A DNA stretch of 64,000 bases. It comes from Microvirga sp. 3-52 (lineage in GTDB: Bacteria; Pseudomonadota; Alphaproteobacteria; Rhizobiales; Beijerinckiaceae). This document shows, in pieces, positions 27,202-34,509 of the stretch; within the stretch, counting starts at the first letter, position 1; the number at the start of each line of letters is the position of its first letter. The notes beneath the pieces were generated by a model that saw only the letters and a program-made list of their open reading frames with translations, was not told where the DNA came from and searched no databases. The translations under genes and the position numbers were made by a program. The stretch is taken from assembly GCF_018383585.1 (NCBI RefSeq), contig NZ_JAHAMK010000001.1, positions 299,018-363,017 on the forward strand. The letters are read 5' to 3'.

Positions 27202-27429
27202 CGGTCTGTCCCTTGTGTTTAACGAAAGTATAGGCTGGCCTTTCCTGTGTCCGGATCGGACGAACAACAGGATGAGTGGTCGTCATCTTGGGAGATGACG
27301 AGTTTTGGCAGCTATGAAGATCTGCGTACTGGATGGCAGATGCTTCGTTGTGCTTTCACATCCGGCACATGCTGCGCTTCGGAAACTTGCAGGAATGGTG
27401 CCCAGGAGACGGGCCGGGGTCAATTAGAT

Positions 27430-27447
27430 TGTTCTTTTTTTAGAACA
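27430..27447. promoter_or_regulatory. Operator candidate 1: TGTTCT-N6-AGAACA
   Basis: A perfect 6+6 dyad, TGTTCT TTTTTT AGAACA, identical in both arms to the second copy at 27603. Probable binding site of the adjacent Lrp-type regulator, placed 229 bp upstream of metQ. Confidence 0.65.
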
Positions 27448-27602
27448 CGGGAGTGAAGAAAAAACTTCTTCCTTCCCGGAACGCCGCAGCAATAATCTTC
27501 CTGCGGGGGTTCTGATTTTCTCCCGGCCCGGCTTTTCAAAGGAAAAGGGTGCCAAGGTCGAGTTGCCTTTTGCATGTCCGAGAAGGCTGGCCGGCTTGAC
27601 CT

Positions 27603-27620
27603 TGTTCTATATAAAGAACA
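27603..27620. promoter_or_regulatory. Operator candidate 2: TGTTCT-N6-AGAACA
   Basis: A perfect dyad, TGTTCT ATATAA AGAACA, 36 bp upstream of the regulator start, so well placed for autoregulation. The distance from copy 1 is 173 bp. Both arms are identical to copy 1 while the AT-only centre differs, which is what a protein-binding site would show. Confidence 0.65.
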
Positions 27621-27655
27621 TAACTGGTGCAGCGAAACGCTGCGCAGGTCTGCTG

Positions 27656-28111
27656 ATGGATGCAATCGACGCCAAGATCTTAGGGTTCCTGCAGGAGGAT
27701 GCGAGCATCTCCGTGGCTGAGCTCGCCCAAAGGGTGAACCTGTCCCAGACGCCGTGCTGGAAGCGGATCCAGCGGCTGGAGGCGTCCGGGGTCATCAAGA
27801 GGCGGGTGGCCCTCGTCGATCCGGAGAAGGTCGGCCTCAGCTTGACGGCTTTCGTGGCCGTCGAGGCCCACGATCATTCCGAGGCCTGGATGCAGCAATT
27901 CGCCGATTTCGTCACGGCGATCCCCGAGGTGATGGAAATCTATCGCATGGCCGGCGACGTGGACTACATCCTGCGTGTCGTGGTGCCCGACATGGCGGCC
28001 TACGACCTCTTCTATAAGCAGCTCGTCAAGGCGATTCCGCTCAAGAACGTCACGTCGCGGTTCGCCATGGAGCGCATCAAGTCCACGACGGCCTTCGTGC
28101 TGCGGTCCTGA
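27656..28111 (+). CDS. Lrp/AsnC family transcriptional regulator
   Basis: 151 residues from the ATG at 27656; the longer frame begins inside the operator and lacks conservation. The N-terminal winged helix (MDAIDAKILGFLQEDASISV, then VAELAQRVNLSQTPCWKRIQ in part) is followed by a RAM effector domain (TAFVAVEAHDHSEAWMQQF, VMEIYRMAGDVDYILRVVV). Such regulators respond to amino acids and often control a divergent transporter. Here the neighbour is the metQ-monooxygenase operon, so a sulfur amino acid or product is a natural effector, though that is inference. Confidence 0.93.
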   Translation: MDAIDAKILGFLQEDASISVAELAQRVNLSQTPCWKRIQRLEASGVIKRRVALVDPEKVGLSLTAFVAVEAHDHSEAWMQQFADFVTAIPEVMEIYRMAGDVDYILRVVVPDMAAYDLFYKQLVKAIPLKNVTSRFAMERIKSTTAFVLRS

Positions 28112-28150
28112 GAGCGGGTCATCGGGGGGGGCGCAAGCCTCTTCCTCCCT

Positions 28151-28228
28151 CGTCATGGCCGGGCTCGTCCCGGTGATCTCGTTTCGGTGAGGCGCGGCGT
28201 TCTTCCATCGGGATGGCCGGCCATGACG
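28151..28228. repeat. REP-like inverted repeat element
   Basis: The arms CGTCATGGCCGG (28151-28162) and CCGGCCATGACG (28217-28228) are a perfect 12-bp inverted repeat separated by 54 nt. The text GTCATGGCCGGGCTCGTCCC resembles the short palindromic element commonly scattered between genes in Bradyrhizobium and Methylobacterium relatives. It lies between convergent lrp and gntR genes. The rest of 28112-28358 shows nothing else. Confidence 0.6.
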
Positions 28229-28358
28229 TGGTGGGCGTTGTTCCCGGCGTAACATTGGCGGAGGGGGCGAACCCGCACACACGCTCAGCGCCATGGATCC
28301 TCTTCCCCCGCCTTCGGCACGCCGAGCATGAGAGGGGGCAGCCTGCGACACTGGCCTC

Positions 28359-29039
28359 TCACGAACTGAACAGCTCCGGATGCTCGGTCTCGACCCGGGG
28401 CAGGGCACGCAGGATCTCGGTGAGATGCCGGCGCATCGCCTCGGCGGCCCCCTCTTCGTCGCGGGCATCGATGGCGGCCATGATGGCACGGTGCTGATCG
28501 ATCAGCGGCAGCATCGCCTCCGGTCCGGGGAGGGTGAGCTGACATACCCGATCCATGTGGGCCTTGATGTCCTGAACGGCCTCCCAGGCCAAGGGGCACC
28601 CGGCGCCCTCGGCCAGCGCGATATGGAAGAGCTCATCGTAACGCTGGAAGGCATCGTGGTCGTCCCGCCGGGCGGCCTGTTCCTGCATCTCCAAGAGATC
28701 GTTGATCCGCTCACGGCTCTGCTGATCGAAGGACGAGCAGGCGCGGCGCACGACCGCCGTCTCGATCGCCTCCCGGACGAATCGGGCCTCCATCATCTTC
28801 CGGACCGAAATCTTGACCACCGTGGTGCCGCGCTGCGGCTGGATTTCCACCAGACGCGTTCGCGCCAGGCCGATCAGCGCCTCGCGCACCGGCTGGCGCG
28901 AGACCCCGTGGCGCTCGGCGATGTCCTGCTCGGAAAGTCGGCTCCCGGGCGGAAGCTCCAAGGCGATGATCAGGCGGCGCAATTCGCTCTCGATGCGCTG
29001 GGCGGCTGAGCCTTGGCCGACGGGGAAGGGCGTGTTCAC
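28359..29039 (-). CDS. GntR family (FCD) transcriptional regulator
   Basis: 226 residues from a GTG at 29037-29039. N-terminal winged helix (RIESELRRLIIALELPPGSR, then AERHGVSRQPVREALIGLAR) and C-terminal FCD ligand domain with the metal-binding pattern residues in DELFHIALAEGAG and IDQHRAIMAAID. FCD regulators usually repress sugar-acid genes. Its position divergent from TRAP-kduI-kduD-kdgF, 190 bp away, makes it the likely repressor of that operon, released by an uronate intermediate. Confidence 0.92.
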   Translation of the reverse strand: MNTPFPVGQGSAAQRIESELRRLIIALELPPGSRLSEQDIAERHGVSRQPVREALIGLARTRLVEIQPQRGTTVVKISVRKMMEARFVREAIETAVVRRACSSFDQQSRERINDLLEMQEQAARRDDHDAFQRYDELFHIALAEGAGCPLAWEAVQDIKAHMDRVCQLTLPGPEAMLPLIDQHRAIMAAIDARDEEGAAEAMRRHLTEILRALPRVETEHPELFSS

Positions 29040-29080
29040 GGCACTCTCATTCTTTTGGCGGGTTGCGTAACATATAAGTG

Positions 29081-29093
29081 CATACTACCATAC
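29081..29093. promoter_or_regulatory. Possible GntR binding site (CATAC-N3-CATAC)
   Basis: A direct repeat CATAC TAC CATAC lies in the 190-bp gap between gntR and dctP, overlapping a weak plus-strand promoter-like pair (TTGCGT at 29063, TACCAT at 29086, 17-nt spacer). It is a candidate operator by position only. Confidence 0.3.
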
Positions 29094-29229
29094 AACGGTC
29101 GACCAGGTAAGCCGCAGTAAGCAGCGTCTGGTCCCGTCCTGATGGGTCGCATGGGCCACGGGCGCAGGACAAGCCGGCTGAAGGTCTGGTTTGAAACAAT
29201 AAAGCACTTGAGGAAGCTTAAGGAGGAAC

Positions 29230-30213
29230 ATGATGTTGACCAGGAGAACTCTCGCCGCAACCGCTCTCGGCGTGTGGGCGGCTCTTATGAGTGGCACGGC
29301 AGGCGCCCAGACGACACTGCGCTCGGCCGATATCCATCCGGACGGATATCCCACGGTCGAAGCCGTGAAGCATTTCGGCTCCCTGCTCGAGAAGAAGACC
29401 AACGGCCGATATAAGGTGCAGGTCTTCCACTCCGCGCAGCTGGGCCAGGAAAAGGACACGATCGAGCAGACCCGCTTCGGCGTGATCGACCTGAACCGGA
29501 TCAACATGGGTCCGTTCAACAATCTCATTCCCGAAACGCTTGTCCCGTCGCTGCCCTTCATCTTCCGGTCGGTAGACCATATGCGCAAGACCATGGATGG
29601 CCCCGTCGGTGATCAGATCCTGAAGGCGTTCGAGCCCCATGGACTCGTGGCGCTGGCCTTCTACGATTCGGGCGCGCGCTCGTTCTACAATTCGAAACGC
29701 GCCATCAACACGCCCGCCGATCTCAAGGGCATGAAGGTGCGCGTGATCCAGTCCGACCTGTTTCTCGACATGGTGAACGCACTCGGCGCCAATGCGACGC
29801 CGATGCCCCCGGGCGAGGTCTATTCCGCACTCCAGACCGGCGTCGTCGACGGAGCCGAGAACAACTGGCCGAGCTACGATTCCTTCCGCCACTTCGAGGT
29901 GGCGAAGTTCTACTCGCTGACCGAGCATTCCATGTCGCCGGAAGTGCTGGTGATGTCGAAGAAGAGCTTCGACAAGCTGTCACCGGAAGACCAGAAGGCG
30001 GTGCGCGAGACGGCCAAGGAGTCCGTCGTGAAGATGCGCGAGCTCTGGGAAGCCCGCGAGAAGGAAGCCGAGAAGAAGATCCGGGCGAGTGGCAGCCAGA
30101 TCAACAATGTCGACAAGCAGCCCTTCATCGATGCCATGAAGCCTGTCTACGAAAAATACGCCAAGGATGCGAAGGTGAAGGAGCTGGTCTCCCGCATCCA
30201 GGCGATGAACTGA
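29230..30213 (+). CDS. TRAP transporter substrate-binding protein DctP
   Basis: 327 residues with a signal peptide (RRTLAATALGVWAALMSGTAGAQ). DctP-family features are TLRSADIHPDGYPTVEAVKH, LPFIFRSVDHMRKTMDGPVG, and the carboxylate-binding region LKGMKVRVIQSDLFLDMVNALG with GVVDGAENNWPSY. TRAP binding proteins clamp the substrate carboxylate with a conserved Arg in the KVRV segment. Next to kduI, kduD and kdgF, an unsaturated or saturated uronate is the likely ligand. AGGAGG precedes two adjacent ATGs (29230 and 29233); the second has the better spacing. Confidence 0.93.
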   Translation: MMLTRRTLAATALGVWAALMSGTAGAQTTLRSADIHPDGYPTVEAVKHFGSLLEKKTNGRYKVQVFHSAQLGQEKDTIEQTRFGVIDLNRINMGPFNNLIPETLVPSLPFIFRSVDHMRKTMDGPVGDQILKAFEPHGLVALAFYDSGARSFYNSKRAINTPADLKGMKVRVIQSDLFLDMVNALGANATPMPPGEVYSALQTGVVDGAENNWPSYDSFRHFEVAKFYSLTEHSMSPEVLVMSKKSFDKLSPEDQKAVRETAKESVVKMRELWEAREKEAEKKIRASGSQINNVDKQPFIDAMKPVYEKYAKDAKVKELVSRIQAMN

Positions 30214-30236
30214 GCCATATAAGGCTGATAGATTAA

Positions 30237-30258
30237 CGGACCGGCTCCGGCCGGTCCG
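30237..30258 (+). terminator. Intercistronic hairpin after dctP
   Basis: An 8-bp stem, CGGACCGG/CCGGTCCG, with a 6-nt loop lies in the 73-nt gap between dctP and dctQ. Such hairpins after a binding-protein gene usually stabilise its mRNA or partly terminate transcription, raising binding protein over permease. Confidence 0.6.
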
Positions 30259-30286
30259 CCTCTAGCTACACTGGAGACCTTCACCG

Positions 30287-30826
30287 ATGCGCGCTGAACT
30301 TGCCGCGCTATCCCGCATCCTCGCCGTCGTGAACCGTGCGGCTCTCTGGATTTCCGGGATCGGCCTCGTCGTCATGACCGCCTTTGTCGCCTGGCAGGTG
30401 TTCGGACGTTATGTGCTGAACCAGTCGCCGAGCTGGACGGAGCCCGCCTCCCTGCTCCTCATGAGCTGGTTCATCCTGCTGGGATCCGCCGTGGGGGTGC
30501 GCGACGGTAACCATCTCGGCTTCGAGATCGCCCTCCACTATGCCCCTCATGGCCTGCGCCATATCATGCTTGCCGTGACCGAGGTGTTGGTGGCGATCTT
30601 CGGCGGTGCCATGGCCTGGTACGGCACGGCGCTCGCCGTGGAGACCTGGACCGCCGCGATGCCCGGCCTGCCGATCCCGCAGGGGTTCGATTATGTGCCG
30701 CTTGCCGTCGGCGGTGTGCTGATCGCCCTCTTTTCCCTGGAAAAGCTCGTTCGCCTTCTGCTGGTTGGAGACGACGCGCCCATGGTGCGCGTCGACGAGC
30801 CTCATCTCGTTGCCGTGAAGGATTGA
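30287..30826 (+). CDS. TRAP transporter small permease DctQ
   Basis: 179 residues, four TM helices, with the DctQ pattern VFGRYVLNQSPSWTEPASLL then LLMSWFILLGSAVGVRDGNH and LGFEI. It pairs with DctM in the sodium-driven TRAP complex. Spacing of 4 nt to dctM indicates tight coupling. Confidence 0.92.
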   Translation: MRAELAALSRILAVVNRAALWISGIGLVVMTAFVAWQVFGRYVLNQSPSWTEPASLLLMSWFILLGSAVGVRDGNHLGFEIALHYAPHGLRHIMLAVTEVLVAIFGGAMAWYGTALAVETWTAAMPGLPIPQGFDYVPLAVGGVLIALFSLEKLVRLLLVGDDAPMVRVDEPHLVAVKD

Positions 30827-30830
30827 GACA

Positions 30831-32111
30831 ATGGAGATCTGGGTTCTCTTCGGCGTCTTCACGCTCCTGCTCATCATCGGCACGCCGGTCGCCTTCTGTC
30901 TCGGCATCGCGTCGCTGGCGACCGTGCTCTACATGCAGCTCCCGCCGGTCGTGGTGTTCCAGCAGATCAATTCCGGCATGAACGCGTTCGCCATGATGGC
31001 GATCCCGTTCTTCATCTATGCCGGCGATCTTATGATGCGCGGCGGCATCGCCGACCGCCTGATCCGTCTCGCCGCCGGTTTCGTCGGCCATCTGCGTGGC
31101 GGCCTGGGGCAGGTGAACGTGGTCGCCTCGACCCTGTTCGGCGGCATCTCGGGCTCGGCGATCGCAGATGCCTCGGCCATCGGCGGCATCATGATCCCGC
31201 AGATGGAGAAGCGCGGCTACGCCAAGGATTATAGCGTCAACGTGACGGTGAACGCCGCCATCATCGCGCTGCTCATTCCGCCGTCCCACAACATGATCAT
31301 CTATTCGATCGCGGCGGGCGGCACGATTTCCGTGGCGGATCTGTTCACCGCCGGCGTCGTGCCAGGGTTCCTCCTGGCCGCCGCATTGATGATCACGGCC
31401 TATGTGGTGGCCGTTCGTCGCGGGTATCCGGCCGATCCGTTTCCGGGCTTTCGGATGCTGGCCTATTTCTTCGTCTCCGCCGTGCCCGGCATCCTGCTGA
31501 TCTTCATCATCTTCGGCGGCGTGCGTTCGGGGATTTTCACGGCAACCGAGAGTTCGTGCATCGCCGTCGTCTATGCCTTGCTCGTCACGCTCTTCGTCTA
31601 TCGCGAGATGAACTGGGAGAGCTTCGTCGAGGCGACGCTCGGCGCCGTGCGCACCACCGCCATGGTCCTGCTCGTCATCGGGACCGCCAGCGCCTTCGGC
31701 TGGCTCATGGCCTTCCTGCAGGTGCCGCAGGCGACGATCGCTCTCATGAAGACGGTGTCCGACAACCCGATCGTCGTGCTCCTCCTCATCAACGTGATCC
31801 TGCTGGTGCTCGGCACCTTCATGGACATGGCGCCGATGATCATCATCTGCACACCGATCTTTCTGCCCGTGATCAAGGCCTTCGGCATCGATCCGGTGCA
31901 TTTCGGCGTGATCCTGATCCTCAATGCCGGCATCGGCCTCAACACGCCGCCGGTCGGCTCGGTGCTCTTCGTCGGATGCGCGGTGGGCAAGATCAGCATC
32001 GGCGAGGCCATGAAGACCATCTGGCCGTTCCTGGGCGCTAGCATCGTCGTCCTGCTGCTCGTCACCTACATTCCCGGCCTGTCGCTCTGGCTTCCGGCCC
32101 TGTTCCGCTGA
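30831..32111 (+). CDS. TRAP transporter large permease DctM
   Basis: 426 residues, about 12 TM helices. Diagnostic segments are AMMAIPFFIYAGDLMMRGGI, GGISGSAIADASAIGGIMIP, ALLIPPSHNMIIYSIAAGGT and GIGLNTPPVGSVLFVGCAVG. It is the ion-coupled channel subunit of the importer. It lies between dctQ (4 nt) and kduI (20 nt), so the whole uronate set is probably one transcript. Confidence 0.94.
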   Translation: MEIWVLFGVFTLLLIIGTPVAFCLGIASLATVLYMQLPPVVVFQQINSGMNAFAMMAIPFFIYAGDLMMRGGIADRLIRLAAGFVGHLRGGLGQVNVVASTLFGGISGSAIADASAIGGIMIPQMEKRGYAKDYSVNVTVNAAIIALLIPPSHNMIIYSIAAGGTISVADLFTAGVVPGFLLAAALMITAYVVAVRRGYPADPFPGFRMLAYFFVSAVPGILLIFIIFGGVRSGIFTATESSCIAVVYALLVTLFVYREMNWESFVEATLGAVRTTAMVLLVIGTASAFGWLMAFLQVPQATIALMKTVSDNPIVVLLLINVILLVLGTFMDMAPMIIICTPIFLPVIKAFGIDPVHFGVILILNAGIGLNTPPVGSVLFVGCAVGKISIGEAMKTIWPFLGASIVVLLLVTYIPGLSLWLPALFR

Positions 32112-32131
32112 TCCATTCAATCAATGAGGTA

Positions 32132-32971
32132 ATGATGACCATCGAAATCCGGCAGGTATGCCACCCCGAGGCCGTCCGCCATTTCAGCTCGGCCGAACTG
32201 CGCCGCCATTTCCTGATCGAGACGCTTTTCGTTCCCGGAGAGGTCAAACTGACCTACAGCCATATCGACCGGCTGGTGGTCGGCGGCGTGACGCCGACTT
32301 CCGGCGCGATCAGGCTGGAATCGCACAAGCAGATCGGCTCTCCCAACTTTCTCGATCGACGGGAACTGGGCGTCGTCAATCTCGGCGGTCCCGGACGCGT
32401 CCACACGGATGGTGAGGTTCACACTCTCGAGCCGCGCGATGCGCTTTACATCGCCATGGGCACGAAGGAGGTTCGCTTCGAGAGCCTCGATGAAGGGACT
32501 CCAGCAAAGTTCTACCTCGTCAGCACGCCGGCTCATGCCCGCTTCGAGACGGTGAAGATCGGCCTCGACCGGGCCCGCCGCGTCGATCTCGGCGATGCCG
32601 CGAACGGAAACGTCCGCACGATCTTCCAGATGATTCACCCGGAGGTGTGCCGCTCTGCCCAGCTCGTCCTCGGCATGACGCAACTGAAGCCCGGCAGCAT
32701 GTGGAACACCATGCCGGCGCACCTGCACGATCGCCGCTCCGAGGTCTATGTCTATTTCGACATGCAGCCCGACACGCGCGTCTTCCACTTCATGGGCGAA
32801 CCGGACGAGACGAAGCACCTCGTCGTCGCCAACGAGCAGGCGATCCTGTCTCCCGGCTGGTCGATCCATTCCGGCGTCGGCACGAGCAATTACACGTTCG
32901 TCTGGGCCATGGGAGGCGACAACCAGGACTTCACCGACATGGACATGGTGCCCATGGATAAGCTGCGGTGA
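32132..32971 (+). CDS. kduI: 5-dehydro-4-deoxy-D-glucuronate isomerase
   Basis: 279 residues, the usual KduI length. It converts 5-keto-4-deoxyuronate (DKI) to 2,5-diketo-3-deoxygluconate in the cytosol. KduI signatures are RHFLIETLFVPGEVKLTYSH, AIRLESHKQIGSPNFLDRRE and the zinc site TMPAHLHDRRSEVYVYFDMQ, with Glu and a later His in IHSGVGTSNY. Together with kduD and kdgF it makes a continuous path from unsaturated uronates to 2-keto-3-deoxygluconate. Confidence 0.96.
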   Translation: MMTIEIRQVCHPEAVRHFSSAELRRHFLIETLFVPGEVKLTYSHIDRLVVGGVTPTSGAIRLESHKQIGSPNFLDRRELGVVNLGGPGRVHTDGEVHTLEPRDALYIAMGTKEVRFESLDEGTPAKFYLVSTPAHARFETVKIGLDRARRVDLGDAANGNVRTIFQMIHPEVCRSAQLVLGMTQLKPGSMWNTMPAHLHDRRSEVYVYFDMQPDTRVFHFMGEPDETKHLVVANEQAILSPGWSIHSGVGTSNYTFVWAMGGDNQDFTDMDMVPMDKLR

Positions 32972-32981
32972 GGGTGCTGCG

Positions 32982-33740
32982 ATGACATTGTCCTTCGATC
33001 TGACCGGCAAGACTGCCATCGTGACCGGCGCCAATACGGGACTCGGTCAAGGGATCGCGGTGGCGCTGGCACAAGCGGGGGCATCCATCGTCGCCGTCGG
33101 GCGCTCATCGATGGAAGAGACCGAGCGCCTGTGCCGCGACACGGGCGCGGGCTTTCATGCCGTGCAGGCGGACCTGTCGAGCCTGGAGCCGATCGAACGG
33201 ATCGTCGGCGAGGCAGTATCGGTCAGCGGCCGGATCGACATTCTGGTCAACAATGCCGGGATCATCCGCCGTGCCGATGCGATCGAGTTCTCGGAAAAGG
33301 ACTGGGACGACGTGATGAACGTCAACCTCAAGTCCACCTTCTTCCTGTCTCAGGCCGTGGCGCGCACGATGCTGGCGGATGAGGGAGGCGGCAAGATCAT
33401 CAACATCGCCTCGCTCCTGTCCTTCCAGGGGGGCATCCGCATTCCGTCCTACACGGCGAGCAAGAGTGGTCTTGCCGGTCTCACGCGATTGCTGGCCTGC
33501 GAGTGGGCCGCCAAGGGCATCAATGTGAATGCCATTGCGCCCGGCTACTTCGTGACCAACAACACAGAGGCGCTTCGCAACGACCCGAAGCGAAGCAGCG
33601 AAATCCTTGGACGGATCCCGGCCGGACGCTGGGGCGATCCGACTGACCTCGGCGGCGCTGCCGTCTTCCTAGCGTCACCGGCCGCAGACTACATCCACGG
33701 CGTCGTTCTGCCGGTGGACGGTGGTTGGCTCGCCCGCTGA
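32982..33740 (+). CDS. kduD: 2-dehydro-3-deoxy-D-gluconate 5-dehydrogenase
   Basis: 252 residues from the ATG at 32982, 10 nt after kduI. Classical short-chain dehydrogenase: TGANTGLGQG cofactor loop, NNAG, catalytic Ser in IASLLSFQGG and the YTASK pair. It is recognised as KduD by the LSFDLTGKTAIVTGANTGLG start, ILNRIPAGRWG-like region (here ILGRIPAGRWGDPTDL) and the kduI neighbour. It reduces 2,5-diketo-3-deoxygluconate to KDG with NAD(P)H. Confidence 0.93.
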   Translation: MTLSFDLTGKTAIVTGANTGLGQGIAVALAQAGASIVAVGRSSMEETERLCRDTGAGFHAVQADLSSLEPIERIVGEAVSVSGRIDILVNNAGIIRRADAIEFSEKDWDDVMNVNLKSTFFLSQAVARTMLADEGGGKIINIASLLSFQGGIRIPSYTASKSGLAGLTRLLACEWAAKGINVNAIAPGYFVTNNTEALRNDPKRSSEILGRIPAGRWGDPTDLGGAAVFLASPAADYIHGVVLPVDGGWLAR

Positions 33741-33758
33741 AACCCTTTTGGAGGAACC

Positions 33759-34097
33759 ATGAACCGTATCAATCAGCCTTTCGCCTTCGACAGCGAGATC
33801 GAATGGGAGCCCGCAGGCGAGGGCATCCGCCGCAAGATCCTCACCTATAATTCAGAGGTGATGATGGTGCGTGTCGACTTTCAGGCCGGAGCTGTCGGTA
33901 CCCCGCACTCGCATCCCCATATCCAGTGCAGCCTCGTCGAGACGGGTGTCTTCGATATCACCATCGCCGGCCGGACCGAGCGTCTCAAGCAGGGCGACAG
34001 CTTCCTCGTCCCGCCCGACGCCGTCCACGGAGCCGTTGCCGTCGAAGCAGGCACGCTGCTCGATGTCTTCACTCCCATGCGCGAAGACTTTGTGTGA
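33759..34097 (+). CDS. kdgF: KdgF-like cupin, unsaturated uronate ring-opening protein
   Basis: 112 residues, a single cupin with the metal motif PHSHPHIQCSLVETG and the second-motif GDSFLVPPDAVHGAVA. Sequence style, length and the ending VFTPMREDFV match KdgF of pectin-degrading bacteria as I remember it. KdgF speeds conversion of 4,5-unsaturated uronates to the linear 5-keto-4-deoxyuronate used by KduI. Good ribosome site (GGAGGAACC). Last gene of the operon, 18 nt after kduD and followed by a hairpin. Confidence 0.88.
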   Translation: MNRINQPFAFDSEIEWEPAGEGIRRKILTYNSEVMMVRVDFQAGAVGTPHSHPHIQCSLVETGVFDITIAGRTERLKQGDSFLVPPDAVHGAVAVEAGTLLDVFTPMREDFV

Positions 34098-34131
34098 TCT
34101 GAAGCCTGAGACGAGCGATCGGTGTTCTCCC

Positions 34132-34158
34132 TCAAGCCGCAACCATGTTGCGGCTTGA
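34132..34158 (+). terminator. Terminator after kdgF
   Basis: A perfect 11-bp stem, TCAAGCCGCAA/TTGCGGCTTGA, with a CCATG loop lies 34 nt past the kdgF stop. The downstream sequence ATTGCGTTT has only a short T-run, but the long stem makes termination likely. Confidence 0.7.
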
Positions 34159-34377
34159 ATTGCGTTTGGAACGATCATCTCTCGGCCTCGGAGTCTGTAC
34201 CCTAACGTAACGTATATGGGGCCTCGATCATCCGCTTGTCTCGGTTCTCGGGGCGCCCAATTCCTCTATGCAGGGGCAAGACGTAGCAACGAACTTGGCC
34301 TCCTCGAACGCACGTTCTGCGTTAATATGGTTATAACGTATCGCGTTAACCGAGCTCCTCAGAAATTCTCCCCTGCG

Positions 34378-34402
34378 GGAACTTCGGCCCTTGAAAAGCG
34401 TT
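34378..34402 (+). promoter_or_regulatory. EcfG-type general stress promoter
   Basis: GGAAC (34378-34382), 16 nt, then CGTT (34399-34402): an exact match to the alphaproteobacterial EcfG consensus GGAAC-N16/17-CGTT. It lies 108 bp before the start of the HAMP-array hybrid kinase on the same strand and in the right orientation. It is the only such match I noticed in the upstream regions I searched by eye. Confidence 0.62.
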
Positions 34403-34509
34403 AAACGGGGTCGAATTCCATCTGAAGACGAACACAATAGCTTTTGGGACGTCGGCACATATGGGGACCCGGGCGAGAGTAGGCCTGGGACAGCGTAACG
34501 GGGGGCCTT

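Larger units (their letters stand above)
27202..27655. other. Divergent regulatory region metQ / lrp
   Basis: 454 bp with no credible gene (a 69-codon frame at 27247-27456 lacks any family feature). Besides the two palindromes listed separately it contains a perfect 9-bp hairpin with a TGGG loop, TCGTCATCT/AGATGACGA, at 27280-27301, followed on the plus side by GTTTT. On the minus strand this hairpin lies about 80 nt upstream of metQ, in its probable leader, where it might control read-through. Confidence 0.55.

Noticed and set aside
27202-27429. A SAM-type riboswitch before metQ
   Set aside because: I found one simple hairpin with a tetraloop but no pseudoknot or known SAM-I/II/SAH consensus.
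30564-32120. A 518-codon minus-strand frame over dctQ/dctM
   Set aside because: Mirror frame of TRAP permease genes with no domain of its own; the same effect appears at 47341-48678 over the second dctM.
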